Below, one piece after another: positions 22,383 through 30,486 of a stretch of DNA of 64,000 nt. This DNA is from Trujillonella endophytica (GTDB taxonomy: Bacteria; Actinomycetota; Actinomycetes; Mycobacteriales; Geodermatophilaceae): contig NZ_FOEE01000009.1 in NCBI RefSeq assembly GCF_900110555.1, forward strand, positions 143,243 through 207,242. The letters are read 5' to 3'. The stretch's first letter is position 1, and every line of letters begins with the position of its first letter. The position numbers and the translations under genes are program-made. The notes under the pieces were generated by a model that was not told where the DNA came from, did no database searches, and saw only the letters and a list, made by a program, of their open reading frames with translations.

Positions 22383-23846
22383 TCAGCCCAGGGCGATGCG
22401 GATGTTCTTCACCTGGGTGAACTCGTGCAGGCCCTCGATCCCGCCGAGCCGGCCGTACCCGCTCTGCTTGTAGCCGCCGTAGGGACCGCTGGGCTGGATG
22501 TCGCTGTAGGTGTTGACCCAGACCGAACCCGACTCGAGACGGCGGGCGACGCGGTGCGCACGCGCGAACTCCCTCGTGTGCGCGTAGGCGACCAGGCCGA
22601 AGTCCGAGTCGTTGGCGATGGCCACCGCCTCGTCCTCGGTGTCGAACGGCATCACCGACACGACCGGGCCGAACGTCTCCACCTGGGCGAGCGGGCTGGC
22701 GTTCGGTACGTCGGCGAAGACGGTCGGCTCGATGTAGTAGCCCCCCGCCAGCGCGCCGCCGAGCCGGTTCCCGCCGGTGAGCAGGCGGCCGGTGCCGCTG
22801 GCCACCGCCCCGCCGATGGCCCCGAGGATCCGGTCGGTCGCCGCCTGGCTGATCACCGGGCCCATCACGGTCGACGGGTCCAGCGGGTCGCCCACCGGCA
22901 CGTGGGCGACCGCCTGCACGAGCCGCTCCAGGAACTCCTCGTAGATCGGCCGCTCGACGAGGATGCGGCTGCCGCACGCGCAGCTCTGGCCCGACTGGGT
23001 GATCGGCCCCATGAACGCGGCGATCATGACGGCGGCGTCGAGGTCGGCGTCGGCGAAGACGACGTTGGCGGACTTCCCGCCCAGTTCCAGCGACAGCGGC
23101 TTGAGGGTGTCCGCGGCGGCGATCGCGATCTGCCGGGCGATGGCACCGCTGCCGGTGAAGTGGATCTTGCCGATCCCGCGGTGGCGGACCAGGGCCTCGC
23201 CGGCGGCCGGCCCGCCCGGGACCACGTTCACCAGCCCCGGCGGCAGGCCCACCTCACGGCACAGCTCCCCGAAGCGGATCGGCGCCATCGGTGCGAGCTC
23301 CGGCGGCTTGATGACCACCGCGTTGCCGGCGGCCAGCGCGGGGGCCACCGCCATCCCGATGCCGACCAGGGGGCCGTTCCACGGCACGATCACGCCCACG
23401 ACGCCGTAGGGCTCGCGGTCGATCATGTTGACGTCGGCGTTGTGGGTGGTGGGAGCGGTCTGGCCGGTGGCCTTGTCGATCCAGCCGGCGTAGTACTCGA
23501 GGAACGAGGCCAGGAGCCCCGCCGTCCCCGACGCCATCGAGACGGGCACGCCGTAGTCGTGGACGTTGAGCTCGCCCAGCTCGTCGGCCGCGGCCCGGAC
23601 CGCGGTGGCGAGGGCGAGCAGCAGGTCGCGGCGCTGCCCGACGGGCATCGCCGCCCACTCCCGCTGCGCGGCGGCGGCGCTGCGCACCGCGCGGTCGACC
23701 TCCTCCTCGCCGGCCATGGGAATGACGGCGTTGACCTTCCCGGTGCCGGGGAAGACGTGGTCGAAGGTGCCGCCCGAGGCATCGGTGATCGAGTCCTCGC
23801 CGATCAGGATCGACGTCGGGAAGCGGACGGGCGTGGTCGCGGTCAT
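22383..23846 (-). CDS. Aldehyde dehydrogenase family protein
   Basis: 487 residues. NAD-binding region with the Gly motif FTGSGAIARQIA, catalytic Glu in LELGGKSANVV, and catalytic Cys in QSGQSCACGSRILVE; also the family block FGPVVSVMPFDTEDEAVAIANDSDFGLVAYAHT. All residues expected for NAD(P)-dependent oxidation of an aldehyde to an acid are present. It is third in the operon behind a mycofactocin-type SDR and a carboxymuconolactone decarboxylase-like protein, so it probably oxidises the aldehyde produced by the SDR. Substrate unknown. Confidence 0.95.
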   Translation of the reverse strand: MTATTPVRFPTSILIGEDSITDASGGTFDHVFPGTGKVNAVIPMAGEEEVDRAVRSAAAAQREWAAMPVGQRRDLLLALATAVRAAADELGELNVHDYGVPVSMASGTAGLLASFLEYYAGWIDKATGQTAPTTHNADVNMIDREPYGVVGVIVPWNGPLVGIGMAVAPALAAGNAVVIKPPELAPMAPIRFGELCREVGLPPGLVNVVPGGPAAGEALVRHRGIGKIHFTGSGAIARQIAIAAADTLKPLSLELGGKSANVVFADADLDAAVMIAAFMGPITQSGQSCACGSRILVERPIYEEFLERLVQAVAHVPVGDPLDPSTVMGPVISQAATDRILGAIGGAVASGTGRLLTGGNRLGGALAGGYYIEPTVFADVPNASPLAQVETFGPVVSVMPFDTEDEAVAIANDSDFGLVAYAHTREFARAHRVARRLESGSVWVNTYSDIQPSGPYGGYKQSGYGRLGGIEGLHEFTQVKNIRIALG

Positions 23847-23852
23847 CGCCGG

Positions 23853-24671
23853 TCAGCCGATCCGGTTCACGAAGCCGGCGTCCACGGGGAGGTTCGTGCC
23901 CGTGATGTACCGACCCTCGTCGGAGCACAGGAAGGCGACGGCGTTGCTGATGTCGGACGGTTCGAGCATGTCCACGGGCAGCGCGTTGCGCATGTGCACG
24001 CCCTTGTCGACCTGCGTGGCGAGGAAGCCCTGCATGGCCTCGTTGGTCGCCATCAGGGTGTTCACGGCCGTCGGGTGGACGACGTTGACCCGGATGCTGT
24101 GCGGCGCGAGGTCGTTGGCCAGGCCCCGCATGATCCCGACGACGCCGTGCTTGGCCACCCCGTAGGCCCCGCCGCCCATGCCGCGCAGCCCGGCCGTGGA
24201 GCCGGTGAGCACGATGGCGCCGCCCCGGCCCCCGGCGACCAGGTGCGGGATCGCCACCTGGGTGGTGTTCCAGACCCCGGTGAGGTTGACGGCGATCCCG
24301 TCGTCCCAGGCCTGCTGGTCCTCCTCCGGCGTGGTCAGCCGGAACAGGCCGGGGCTGATGCCGGCGTTGGCGACGACGGAGTCCAGGCGGCCGAGCTCGG
24401 CGACGCCCTCGTCGACGGCGGCCTGCAGGGCCGACCGGTCCCGGACGTCGGCCACGCGGGCCACGATCCGCCGATCGAGTCCCTCGACGAGCGCGACCGT
24501 CTCCGCGAGGTCCTCGCGCGTGGACATCGGGTAGGCCACGGAGGCGAAGTCGGTGCAGGCGTCGACGCCGATGATGTCGGCGCCCTCCGCGGCCAGGCGC
24601 AGCGCGTGGCTGCGCCCCTGCCCGCGGCCGATGCCGGTGATGAAGGCGACGGTGCCCTCGAGACGTGCCAT
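23853..24671 (-). CDS. Mycofactocin-coupled SDR family oxidoreductase
   Basis: 272 residues. Rossmann motif TGIGRGQGRSHALRLAAEGADIIGVDAC; the GRGQGRSHA box and the long insertion before DVRD are typical of the mycofactocin-associated SDR subfamily (TIGR03971-like), which keeps NAD bound and passes electrons to the peptide cofactor mycofactocin. Catalytic residues: Ser in LTGSTAGL, Tyr and Lys in YGVAKHGVVG; C-terminus ITGTNLPVDAGF. No mycofactocin biosynthesis genes are in this window; they would be elsewhere in the genome. Six bases before the ALDH gene. Confidence 0.9.
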   Translation of the reverse strand: MARLEGTVAFITGIGRGQGRSHALRLAAEGADIIGVDACTDFASVAYPMSTREDLAETVALVEGLDRRIVARVADVRDRSALQAAVDEGVAELGRLDSVVANAGISPGLFRLTTPEEDQQAWDDGIAVNLTGVWNTTQVAIPHLVAGGRGGAIVLTGSTAGLRGMGGGAYGVAKHGVVGIMRGLANDLAPHSIRVNVVHPTAVNTLMATNEAMQGFLATQVDKGVHMRNALPVDMLEPSDISNAVAFLCSDEGRYITGTNLPVDAGFVNRIG

Positions 24672-24706
24672 GGGGTCCTCCAGGGGTTGTGGGTGGGTGG
24701 GCGCGG

Positions 24707-25480
24707 TCAGCGGTCGGCGAGCATCTGGCCGAGCAGGTCGTCCTCGACGGCCCGGGCGAGCACGGCGCCCCTGTCGGCACCGGCGTAGGCGGTGAACTGC
24801 CGGACGACCTCGTCCATCTCCGGACGCGTCAGGTCACCGGAGTGCAGGGCCGAGCCGACGTGGCTGAGGATCGGCATCGGGGCCTCGCCGACACCGACGC
24901 ACGGCACCGTGATGAAGCGCCGGTCGCGGCGGGTCAGGCCGGGGCGCATCCAGAGGTGCCCGAAGACGAAGTTGAGGATCCCGGCCTGCTGGTAGGGGGT
25001 GTTGCGGGCCGGCGCCGGGACGAGGTTGACGTCGCGGAACTCCTGCTCGCCGCGCTGGAGCCGGGCCTCCCAGTCGTTGTCGCCGAGGGTCTCGTTGGCC
25101 AGCATCGGCCACTCGGGGACCTCGTCACCGCGCTCGGTGTGGATCCGCGCCCACTGCTCCCGCAGGACCATCTCCATGCGCGAGGCCTTGGGCCAGCCGC
25201 AGTAGACGGCGAAGTGGAGGATGAACTCGAGCATCTCCTCCAGCGAGACGTCCCCGCTGTTGAGCGCCGCGTAGACGTGCTCGTCCATGGCCTGCTGGTC
25301 GGTGTCGAAGCCGACGCAGACGAGCGTGACCCAGCGCCGCTCGCGCCGGCCCAGCCCCGGCGCGGACCAGAGCGCGCCGAAGAGCTCCTCCCGACGGGCC
25401 GCCTCGTCCGGGCCGGCCGCGGGCGGTGGGTCGACCGTCATGACCTCGCGGTACACGTCGTCGGTGGTGGCGGTGGTCAT
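24707..25480 (-). CDS. Carboxymuconolactone decarboxylase (CMD) family protein, two-domain
   Basis: 257 residues with two tandem CMD-like halves. First: RREELFGALWSAPGLGRRERRWVTLVCVGFD ... LEFILHFAVYCGWPKASRMEM. Second: LNFVFGHLWMRPGLTRRDRRFITVPCVGVG ... EVVRQFTAYAGADRGAVL. The usual CMD Cys-x-x-Cys pair (AhpD type) is absent; single cysteines occur in TLVCVGF and VPCVGVG. GGAGG six bases before the ATG at 25480. First gene of the SDR/ALDH operon and divergent from a TetR gene. A hydratase-, decarboxylase- or lactone-related step on the same substrate is likely. Confidence 0.88.
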   Translation of the reverse strand: MTTATTDDVYREVMTVDPPPAAGPDEAARREELFGALWSAPGLGRRERRWVTLVCVGFDTDQQAMDEHVYAALNSGDVSLEEMLEFILHFAVYCGWPKASRMEMVLREQWARIHTERGDEVPEWPMLANETLGDNDWEARLQRGEQEFRDVNLVPAPARNTPYQQAGILNFVFGHLWMRPGLTRRDRRFITVPCVGVGEAPMPILSHVGSALHSGDLTRPEMDEVVRQFTAYAGADRGAVLARAVEDDLLGQMLADR

Positions 25481-25495
25481 GCGGGGCCTCCGGTC

Positions 25496-25533
25496 ATGTG
25501 ACGTGAGCAACTCCACTGCAATCTAAGTCACGT
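25496..25533. promoter_or_regulatory. Candidate operator in the TetR/CMD divergent promoter
   Basis: Inverted arms ATGTGAC (25496-25502) and GTCACGT (25527-25533) separated by 24 bases lie in the middle of the 90-bp divergent region. The spacing is long for a single TetR dimer; two dimers or overlapping promoters are possible. Confidence 0.35.
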
Positions 25534-25570
25534 GTCTTCGGAATGTCCAGCCGTGTGGAAGAATCCCGGC

Positions 25571-26242
25571 ATGTCCGCGGTGCCGATGTCGACGCAGGAG
25601 CAGCTCGTGCGGGTCGGGGAGCGGCTGTTCGCCCAGCACGGCCTCGACGGCGTCTCGCTCCGCCAGATCGGCGTCGCGGCCGGCAACGCCAACAACTCGG
25701 CGGTGCAGTACCACTTCGGGTCCAAGGACCAGCTCGTCCGGGCGATCTTCGAGTACCGGCTCCCCCGGCTGCACGCCCGGCGGGCGCTGCTCATCGAGCA
25801 GGCCCCACCCGGGGACCTACGGGCGTGGGTGGAGTGCCAGGCCCGGTCGGTGCTGGAGCAGGGCGAGCTCGACGACAGCCACTACGCCGGCTTCCTCACG
25901 GTGCTGCACCACTACGGCCGGTCCGACGTGTTCGAGCCCCTGCCCGAGCCGTTCGCCGGCAACTCGCGCGCCTACTTCGACCACCTGCGCTCGCTGCTGC
26001 CGCACCTGCCCGAGCCGCTGCGCGGCCACCGCGTCTCCCGGGCGATGAACCTCGTCGTCCACACGGCGGCGGACCGGGAGCGCAGGCGGGCGGCCGGCGC
26101 GCCGCTGCTCCCCTTCGCGATCGAGGTGGAGAGCGTGGTCGACGGCCTGGTCGGCTTCCTCGAGGCACCCGCCTCGGCCCGCAGCCTCGCCACGCTGGAC
26201 GACGTCGCGCACGCCGAGCCGGCCTGGCCCCTCGGCGTCTGA
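25571..26242 (+). CDS. TetR/AcrR family transcriptional regulator
   Basis: 223 residues. HTH: QLVRVGERLFAQHGLDGVSLRQIGVAAGNANNSAVQYHFGSKDQLVRAIFEYRL, with the unusually Asn-rich GNANNSAVQYHFGSK turn found in a subset of actinobacterial TetR proteins. C-terminal ligand-binding domain is all-helical. The ATG at 25571 is chosen because GGAAG lies ten bases upstream; an earlier GTG at 25532 falls inside the putative operator. Divergent from the CMD-SDR-ALDH operon, which it most likely represses. Confidence 0.9.
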   Translation: MSAVPMSTQEQLVRVGERLFAQHGLDGVSLRQIGVAAGNANNSAVQYHFGSKDQLVRAIFEYRLPRLHARRALLIEQAPPGDLRAWVECQARSVLEQGELDDSHYAGFLTVLHHYGRSDVFEPLPEPFAGNSRAYFDHLRSLLPHLPEPLRGHRVSRAMNLVVHTAADRERRRAAGAPLLPFAIEVESVVDGLVGFLEAPASARSLATLDDVAHAEPAWPLGV

Positions 26243-26249
26243 CCCCGGA

Positions 26250-26438
26250 CTACTCGCGGACGACCCAGACCTCGGCCGGCCCGTCCGGCGTGTCCCGCAG
26301 CTGCACGGGCTGGAACCGCTCGTAGACGCCGTACCACTGCGGCCCCGAGTAGACGAGTACGGAGGAGGAGAGCTCCTCGGCAGCGACGTCGTCCACCTCA
26401 CCGTGACGCGGTCCACCCCAGTGGAAGATCAACGGCAT
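26250..26438 (-). CDS. Small hypothetical protein
   Basis: 62 residues: MPLIFHWGGPRHGEVDDVAA, a middle VLVYSGPQWYGVYERFQPVQL and a charged C-terminus VWVVRE. No signal or membrane segment. Its reality is supported by codon use, by TACGGT exactly six bases before the ATG (leaderless arrangement), and by the tight convergence with the TetR stop. Function unknown. Confidence 0.65.
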   Translation of the reverse strand: MPLIFHWGGPRHGEVDDVAAEELSSSVLVYSGPQWYGVYERFQPVQLRDTPDGPAEVWVVRE

Positions 26439-26444
26439 GCGGGA

Positions 26445-26450
26445 ACCGTA
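26445..26450 (-). promoter_or_regulatory. Candidate -10 of a leaderless promoter for the 62-residue gene
   Basis: TACGGT on the minus strand, six bases before the ATG at 26438. Confidence 0.4.
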
Positions 26451-26492
26451 GTCCCTCCGGCCGGACCGGCCGCAGCGCGTCCCCGGGGCGGG

Positions 26493-27431
26493 TCAGTCCT
26501 CGTCGTCGGGGGCGAAGCCGGCGAGGGCCTCCACGGCCGGGACGGTGTAGTAGGCCCCGGAGAGCGGCGTGGTCCAGTGGGTGAGGCCGTCGCGGATCCC
26601 GTCGGTCGCGCCGGCCATCCGCCGCAGCATCTCGTGCATCCGCCACCGGTCCTGCGCGAACCCGACGAACGCCGTGCCGTGGTCGGTGACCCCGCCGTAG
26701 GCGACGTTGCGGCGGAAGATCCTCAGCTCCTCGCCGTCCACCTCGATGTTCGTCCGCGCGATGTGGGCGCTGGGTGGCTTCTCGTCGTCGGGGAACTCGA
26801 CGTCGTCGGCCTTGGTCCTCCCCATCGCCCGCTCCTGGCCGTGGACGCCGAGGGTCTCCCAGGCCCGAGTCTCGTGCCGCCAGATCTGGAACAGCAGCAC
26901 CGACGATCCCGCACCCGGGCCCGCGGGCACCGCGACGACGCCCGGCGCCTCCAGGAGCGAGGGGTTCTCGGTGCCGTCGACGAAGCCGGTGAGATCGCGG
27001 GAGTGCTGGTACAGCCACCCGGTCGTCTCGCCCACGACGTCTGCGACGTCGCGCAGGGCGTCGATCACCGCCCGGGCGTTGTCGAAGACGGCGGAGCGGT
27101 TGCCCCCGGCGACCCAGACCCACGCGTCGTGCTGGGTGGCCGGCATCGCGAAGCCGCCGGGGCCGGGGATCGGCTCGTCGAAGCCCGCGGCGTCGGCCGG
27201 GCCCTCACCCGGCGCGACCTGCTCCCAGAGCTCGGGCCGGAAGCCGACCACGAGGTTGACCCCGCCGACGGTCGACAGCGGCTCGGTCAGGCCGGCCACC
27301 GCCCGCACGAGCTCCTCGGGCGCCACCCCGGGCACCAGGTCGAACTCCAGGTAGCAGTGCTCGGGCGTGCCGAGCGCGAAGATCCCGGTCTGCGGCGTCA
27401 CGGGTGCACAGGGTGCCAGGTGCGAGGACAT
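26493..27431 (-). CDS. Dyp-type peroxidase
   Basis: 312 residues, haem peroxidase of the DyP family (P/B-like class by length; no Tat signal). The distal GFVDGTENP motif with the catalytic Asp is present, as are HIARTNIEVDGEELRIFRRNV (proximal His region and the conserved Arg) and the C-terminal GAYYTVPAVEAL. AAGGAG six bases before the ATG. No encapsulin gene is adjacent, and there is no cargo-loading tail at the C-terminus (it ends in APDDED). Divergent from a thioesterase gene. Confidence 0.94.
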   Translation of the reverse strand: MSSHLAPCAPVTPQTGIFALGTPEHCYLEFDLVPGVAPEELVRAVAGLTEPLSTVGGVNLVVGFRPELWEQVAPGEGPADAAGFDEPIPGPGGFAMPATQHDAWVWVAGGNRSAVFDNARAVIDALRDVADVVGETTGWLYQHSRDLTGFVDGTENPSLLEAPGVVAVPAGPGAGSSVLLFQIWRHETRAWETLGVHGQERAMGRTKADDVEFPDDEKPPSAHIARTNIEVDGEELRIFRRNVAYGGVTDHGTAFVGFAQDRWRMHEMLRRMAGATDGIRDGLTHWTTPLSGAYYTVPAVEALAGFAPDDED

Positions 27432-27487
27432 CCTCCGCTCCTTCCCGGCGGCGGATCGGGCGCGGAGGAGAGGACGGCGCGGTCGGC

Positions 27488-27493
27488 TACCGT
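27488..27493 (+). promoter_or_regulatory. Candidate -10 of a leaderless promoter for the thioesterase
   Basis: TACCGT followed by exactly six bases and the GTG at 27500; same sequence and spacing as before the HerA-like gene. Confidence 0.45.
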
Positions 27494-27499
27494 GCGGAA

Positions 27500-28282
27500 G
27501 TGTCCGAACCGACCCTCCTGGACCTGTTGACCCTCGAGCAGACGGGTCCGGACCGGTTCCGGGCCGCGGCCGGTCCCACGGTCGAGATCCCGCACCTGTA
27601 CGGCGGCCGGGTCGCCGCCCAGGCCCTGGTGGCGGCGGGTCGCACCGTGCCCACGGGCTGGCTGCCGCACTCCCTGCACGCGTACTTCCTGCGTGCGGGC
27701 CGCTCCGACGTGCCGACCGAGTTCCAGGTGATCAACGATCGCGACGGACGGTCCTACTCCGCCCGCCGGGTCGAGGCCCGCCAGGACGGCGAGCTCCTCT
27801 TCCAGATGCTGACCTCGCTGGGTTCCGACACCTCCAGCGGCCCCGACTGGCCACCTCCGGCCGCGCACGACCCGGCGGCGCCGACGGGTCTCGAGGTGTT
27901 CAACGCCCCGCACCTGCCGTCGATCGAGACCCGCGTCGCCGCCTTCCACGACCAGTGGGGCATGCCGACGCACCTGTGGCACCGGCTCACGATCCCGTTC
28001 CCCGACGACCCGTTGCTGCACCTGGCCGGCCTGACCTACGTCTCGGACTCCTACAACGGCTTCGGCAGCGGCCCGGGCCAGCCGGCCTCCGGCGTCGGAG
28101 CGAGCCTGGACCACGCCATGTGGTTCCGGCGACCGGTGCGGCTGGACCACTGGTTCTCCGTCGCCTTCGAGCCCACGTCGGTCGGCAGCGGCCGCGGCCT
28201 CTACCGGGGGACGATCCGGCAGGACGACACCGTCGTCGCCGACCTCGACCAGGAGATCGTCTACCGCCATCCCCGGATGTAG
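27500..28282 (+). CDS. tesB: Acyl-CoA thioesterase II (TesB family)
   Basis: 260 residues, double hot-dog fold. N-terminal hot-dog: HLYGGRVAAQALVAAGRTVPTGWLPHSLHAYFLRAGRSDVPTEFQV, VEARQDGELLFQMLTSL; C-terminal hot-dog ending SLDHAMWFRRPVRLDHWFSVAFEPTSVGSGRGLYRGTI. The active-site Asp of TesB is in SLDHAMWF; the Thr/Gln pair lies in the YVSDSYNG region. It hydrolyses acyl-CoA to free acid and CoA in the cytoplasm. GTG at 27500 is preferred; upstream starts would run into the Dyp promoter region. Confidence 0.92.
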   Translation: MSEPTLLDLLTLEQTGPDRFRAAAGPTVEIPHLYGGRVAAQALVAAGRTVPTGWLPHSLHAYFLRAGRSDVPTEFQVINDRDGRSYSARRVEARQDGELLFQMLTSLGSDTSSGPDWPPPAAHDPAAPTGLEVFNAPHLPSIETRVAAFHDQWGMPTHLWHRLTIPFPDDPLLHLAGLTYVSDSYNGFGSGPGQPASGVGASLDHAMWFRRPVRLDHWFSVAFEPTSVGSGRGLYRGTIRQDDTVVADLDQEIVYRHPRM

Positions 28283-28294
28283 ACCGGGGCGGTC

Positions 28295-29119
28295 CTACTC
28301 CGAGAACTCGAACATGAGGCCGTGGTTGTCCGCCGCGGCGATGGCCAGGGCACCGGGCGCATCGCCCGGCTGCACCCGGACGCCACGCTCGGTCAGACAG
28401 GCCTCCGTCTGACGGAGGTCGCGGACGGAGAACACCGTCGATCGGATGCCGTCGCCGTAGCGGTCGAGGTGCTGCTGGATCACGCCGGGCCCGGTCGGGG
28501 TGATCAGCTCGACGACGATGTCGCCGATGAGGAGACCGACCGCCTCGGCGGACACAGCCGGCCGCGCGGCCTCGTAGTCCTGGCTGCCGTTGAGGAAACC
28601 GCCGAAGTACCCGAGCGCGGCGTCCAGATCGCGCACCGCGACGGTGCACCGCTTGAGTCCGGTGGTGCCGAGCGGGTGCTCGTCGCGCCAGTAGGAGAGC
28701 GGCCTGATCGGCTCGTCGTAGGGAACCGGCGACGGCACCGCGTGGAAGCTCTGGTCGTAGCACTCGAGGGAGACGCCGAAGCTGTCGCCGGCGTAGGTGT
28801 GGAAGGCCGGGCCCAGCTCCCGCACGATCCGCATCCCCCGGGCCCGCACCGCGACGCGGGCCTCCTCGACGTCGGGGACGACGAACTCCGCGCCGACGTA
28901 GTGCGCGCCGTACCGGGAGTGCAGCAGCAGCTGGTGCGGCACCCAGAACTGGAAGATCACGCCGCCCAGCGTCATCAGGCACCCGTGCCAGTCCGGACCC
29001 GGCATGTCCAGCAGGAACTGCGCACCGAGGACGTCGCGGTAGTGCCCGATGGCCCCGTCGAAGTCCTCGACCATCGCGTTGATGTGGTTCATGTGCTCGG
29101 GTGCGATCGACGGCGGCAA
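28295..29119 (-). CDS. VOC (glyoxalase/bleomycin-resistance) superfamily protein, two-module
   Basis: 274 residues from a TTG at 29119 (GGGAGA four bases upstream), or 265 from the ATG at 29092. Two beta-alpha-beta-beta-beta modules: HMNHINAMVEDFDGAIGHYRDVLGAQFLLD ... and GLKRCTVAVRDLDAALGYFGGFLNGS. Metal-ligand-like residues: His in HMNHI, Glu in VSLECYD, His in LKRCTV-region replaced by Arg-Cys, and Glu in GLMFEFSE. An extradiol dioxygenase or isomerase-like activity is possible but cannot be assigned. Converges with tesB; stops are 12 bases apart. Confidence 0.82.
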   Translation of the reverse strand: MPPSIAPEHMNHINAMVEDFDGAIGHYRDVLGAQFLLDMPGPDWHGCLMTLGGVIFQFWVPHQLLLHSRYGAHYVGAEFVVPDVEEARVAVRARGMRIVRELGPAFHTYAGDSFGVSLECYDQSFHAVPSPVPYDEPIRPLSYWRDEHPLGTTGLKRCTVAVRDLDAALGYFGGFLNGSQDYEAARPAVSAEAVGLLIGDIVVELITPTGPGVIQQHLDRYGDGIRSTVFSVRDLRQTEACLTERGVRVQPGDAPGALAIAAADNHGLMFEFSE

Positions 29120-29288
29120 CGGGTCTCCCGGGAACGTGCTCGAGGGCGGTCCCGCGACACTACGGCGTCCCCGGGCGTCCGCCACGTCGTGCCGGCCGCG
29201 GCCCGCGAGGCCGGTGACCGGTCGGGCACCCTCCTGGCCGCCTGCCGAGGGCGGGCACCCGGCAACCACGGGGGCACCAAGAACGACT

Positions 29289-29319
29289 CAGGGCGTCCAC
29301 CGAATCGGTGGACGCCCTG
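29289..29319 (-). terminator. Hairpin after tRNA-Ala
   Basis: A perfect 14-bp stem (CAGGGCGTCCACCG with its complement) and a three-base loop, 11 bases beyond the 3' end of the tRNA on the minus strand. Confidence 0.75.
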
Positions 29320-29329
29320 GTCATCGGGG

Positions 29330-29402
29330 TGGAGCTGAGGGGACTCGAACCCCTGACCCCCACACTGCCAGTGTGGTGCGCTACCAGCTGCGCCACAGCC
29401 CC
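29330..29402 (-). tRNA. tRNA-Ala (GGC)
   Basis: 73-nt cloverleaf on the minus strand: acceptor GGGGCTG pairing with CAGCTCC (one G-U), D-arm GCGCAGCTGGTAGCGC, anticodon stem CCACA/TGTGG with loop CTGGCAG (anticodon GGC, Ala), T-arm AGGGG-TTCGAGT-CCCCT, discriminator A. No CCA is encoded. It reads GCC (and GCU), the most used Ala codon in this genome by inspection. A terminator hairpin follows. No integrase or duplicated 3' end is seen nearby. Confidence 0.97.
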
Positions 29403-29494
29403 GTTCCCGGCCCCGGTCGAGTGCCCCTGAGCCGTTGGCAACTGTACATCCCCCGCGAGCGGGCAACGGGGAGGGGGTCGGGCGCGGCGGGGGG

Positions 29495-29908
29495 TCAGGC
29501 CTGCATCAGCTGGGCGATCCGCAGGTGGTTGCCGAAGGGGTCGCGCAGGCCGAAGTCGATCCCGTACGGCTGGTCGACCGGCTCCTCGGTGATCTCCACG
29601 CCCGCGGCCTTGAGGTCGGCGTGCGTGCGGTAGGCGTCGACGCAGGCGAGGAAGAGGTGGCCCCCGGCGACGCCCTTGCTGATCGCCTGCCGGACCTCGG
29701 CGGCGGTCTCCTCACTCATCGACGGCGGCCCGGGCTTCTCCAGCAGGACCTGGCGGTCCGGCTGGCCGGGCGGCACGACGGTCAGCCACCGCATGGGGCC
29801 GAACTGCATGTCGCTGTGGACCGCGAAGCCGAGATTGCCGACGTAGAAGTCGAGCGCGGCGTCCTGGTCGGGCACGTAGATCTGACTGATGGTGATCCCG
29901 GTCAACAT
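29495..29908 (-). CDS. VOC family protein (glyoxalase-like), single module
   Basis: 137 residues: ITISQIYVPDQDAALDFYVGNLGFAVHSD, LTVVPPGQPDRQVLLEKPG, GGHLFLACVDAYRTHADLKAAGVEI and GIDFGLRDPFGNHLRIAQ. Typical small actinobacterial VOC protein; Gln in SQIYV, His in GGHLF and the Arg in LRIAQ replace some metal ligands, so activity is doubtful. It is downstream of an AraC-type gene on the same strand; AraC-VOC pairs are common. TAGCGT seven bases before the ATG suggests its own leaderless promoter. Confidence 0.88.
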   Translation of the reverse strand: MLTGITISQIYVPDQDAALDFYVGNLGFAVHSDMQFGPMRWLTVVPPGQPDRQVLLEKPGPPSMSEETAAEVRQAISKGVAGGHLFLACVDAYRTHADLKAAGVEITEEPVDQPYGIDFGLRDPFGNHLRIAQLMQA

Positions 29909-29915
29909 GCGGACG

Positions 29916-29921
29916 ACGCTA
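29916..29921 (-). promoter_or_regulatory. Candidate -10 of a leaderless promoter for the VOC gene
   Basis: TAGCGT on the minus strand with seven bases to the ATG at 29908; it lies between the AraC stop codon and the VOC start. Confidence 0.35.
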
Positions 29922-29928
29922 GGCACCC

Positions 29929-30342
29929 TCACGCCCGCGGCGCTTCTCCGAAACTGCTCGGTCGCAGCCAGGCCATCGCGAAGCACGACGGCGCCGCCGG
30001 CAGCGGTCCGCGGCGCCGGTGGGCGCTGGGCGACTCCCCCACCACCGCGCGAAACACGCGGCTGAACGTGCCGAGGCTGCTGAACCCGACGGCCATGCAG
30101 ATGTCGGTCACGCTGCGGTCGGTCGAGCGCAGCAGGAACATCGCCCGCTCCACCCGCCGCCGCTGCAGGTACCGGTGCGGGGTCTCGCCGAAGGTGGCCC
30201 GGAAGGTGCGGATGAAGTGCGCCGGCGACACGTGCGCGATCCCCGCCAGGGTGGGGACGTCGAGCGGTTCGGCGTAGGCGCGGTCCATCGCGTCCCGGGC
30301 GCGCAGTATCCGCCGGTTGGTGTCCTCGACGGCGCCGGTCAC
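29929..30342 (-). CDS. AraC family transcriptional regulator (DNA-binding domain only)
   Basis: 137 residues, essentially just the double-HTH AraC domain: ILRARDAMDRAYAEPLDVPTLAGIAHVSPAHFIRTFRATFGETPHRYLQRRRVERAMFLL then TDRSVTDICMAVGFSSLGTFSRVFRAVVGESPSAHRR. There is no N-terminal ligand-binding domain, so the partner VOC protein (same strand, downstream) may sense the ligand, as proposed for other AraC-VOC pairs. GTG start with a weak TGGGAT hexamer six bases upstream. Confidence 0.9.
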   Translation of the reverse strand: MTGAVEDTNRRILRARDAMDRAYAEPLDVPTLAGIAHVSPAHFIRTFRATFGETPHRYLQRRRVERAMFLLRSTDRSVTDICMAVGFSSLGTFSRVFRAVVGESPSAHRRRGPLPAAPSCFAMAWLRPSSFGEAPRA

Positions 30343-30486
30343 GCCCGCATCCCAGCAGATCCCGGCCGCGTCGCCCCGACCCGGGAGCGATGGCCCTCCC
30401 GCGGCCAGGCCCCCGCCCCGAACGGCGTCCTGCGGGCCATCGCCCCCGGGCCCGGAGGCTCGGAGGCCCGGAGCCGCGGTGCCGGG

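Noticed and set aside
29120..29269. N-terminal extension of the 28295 VOC protein up to 29269
   Set aside because: The extra residues are low-complexity and the DNA has no ribosome site; the VOC fold begins after the TTG/ATG at 29119/29092.
29330..29402. tRNA-Ala as integration (att) site of an island
   Set aside because: No integrase gene, no duplicated tRNA 3' end and no change in composition on either side.
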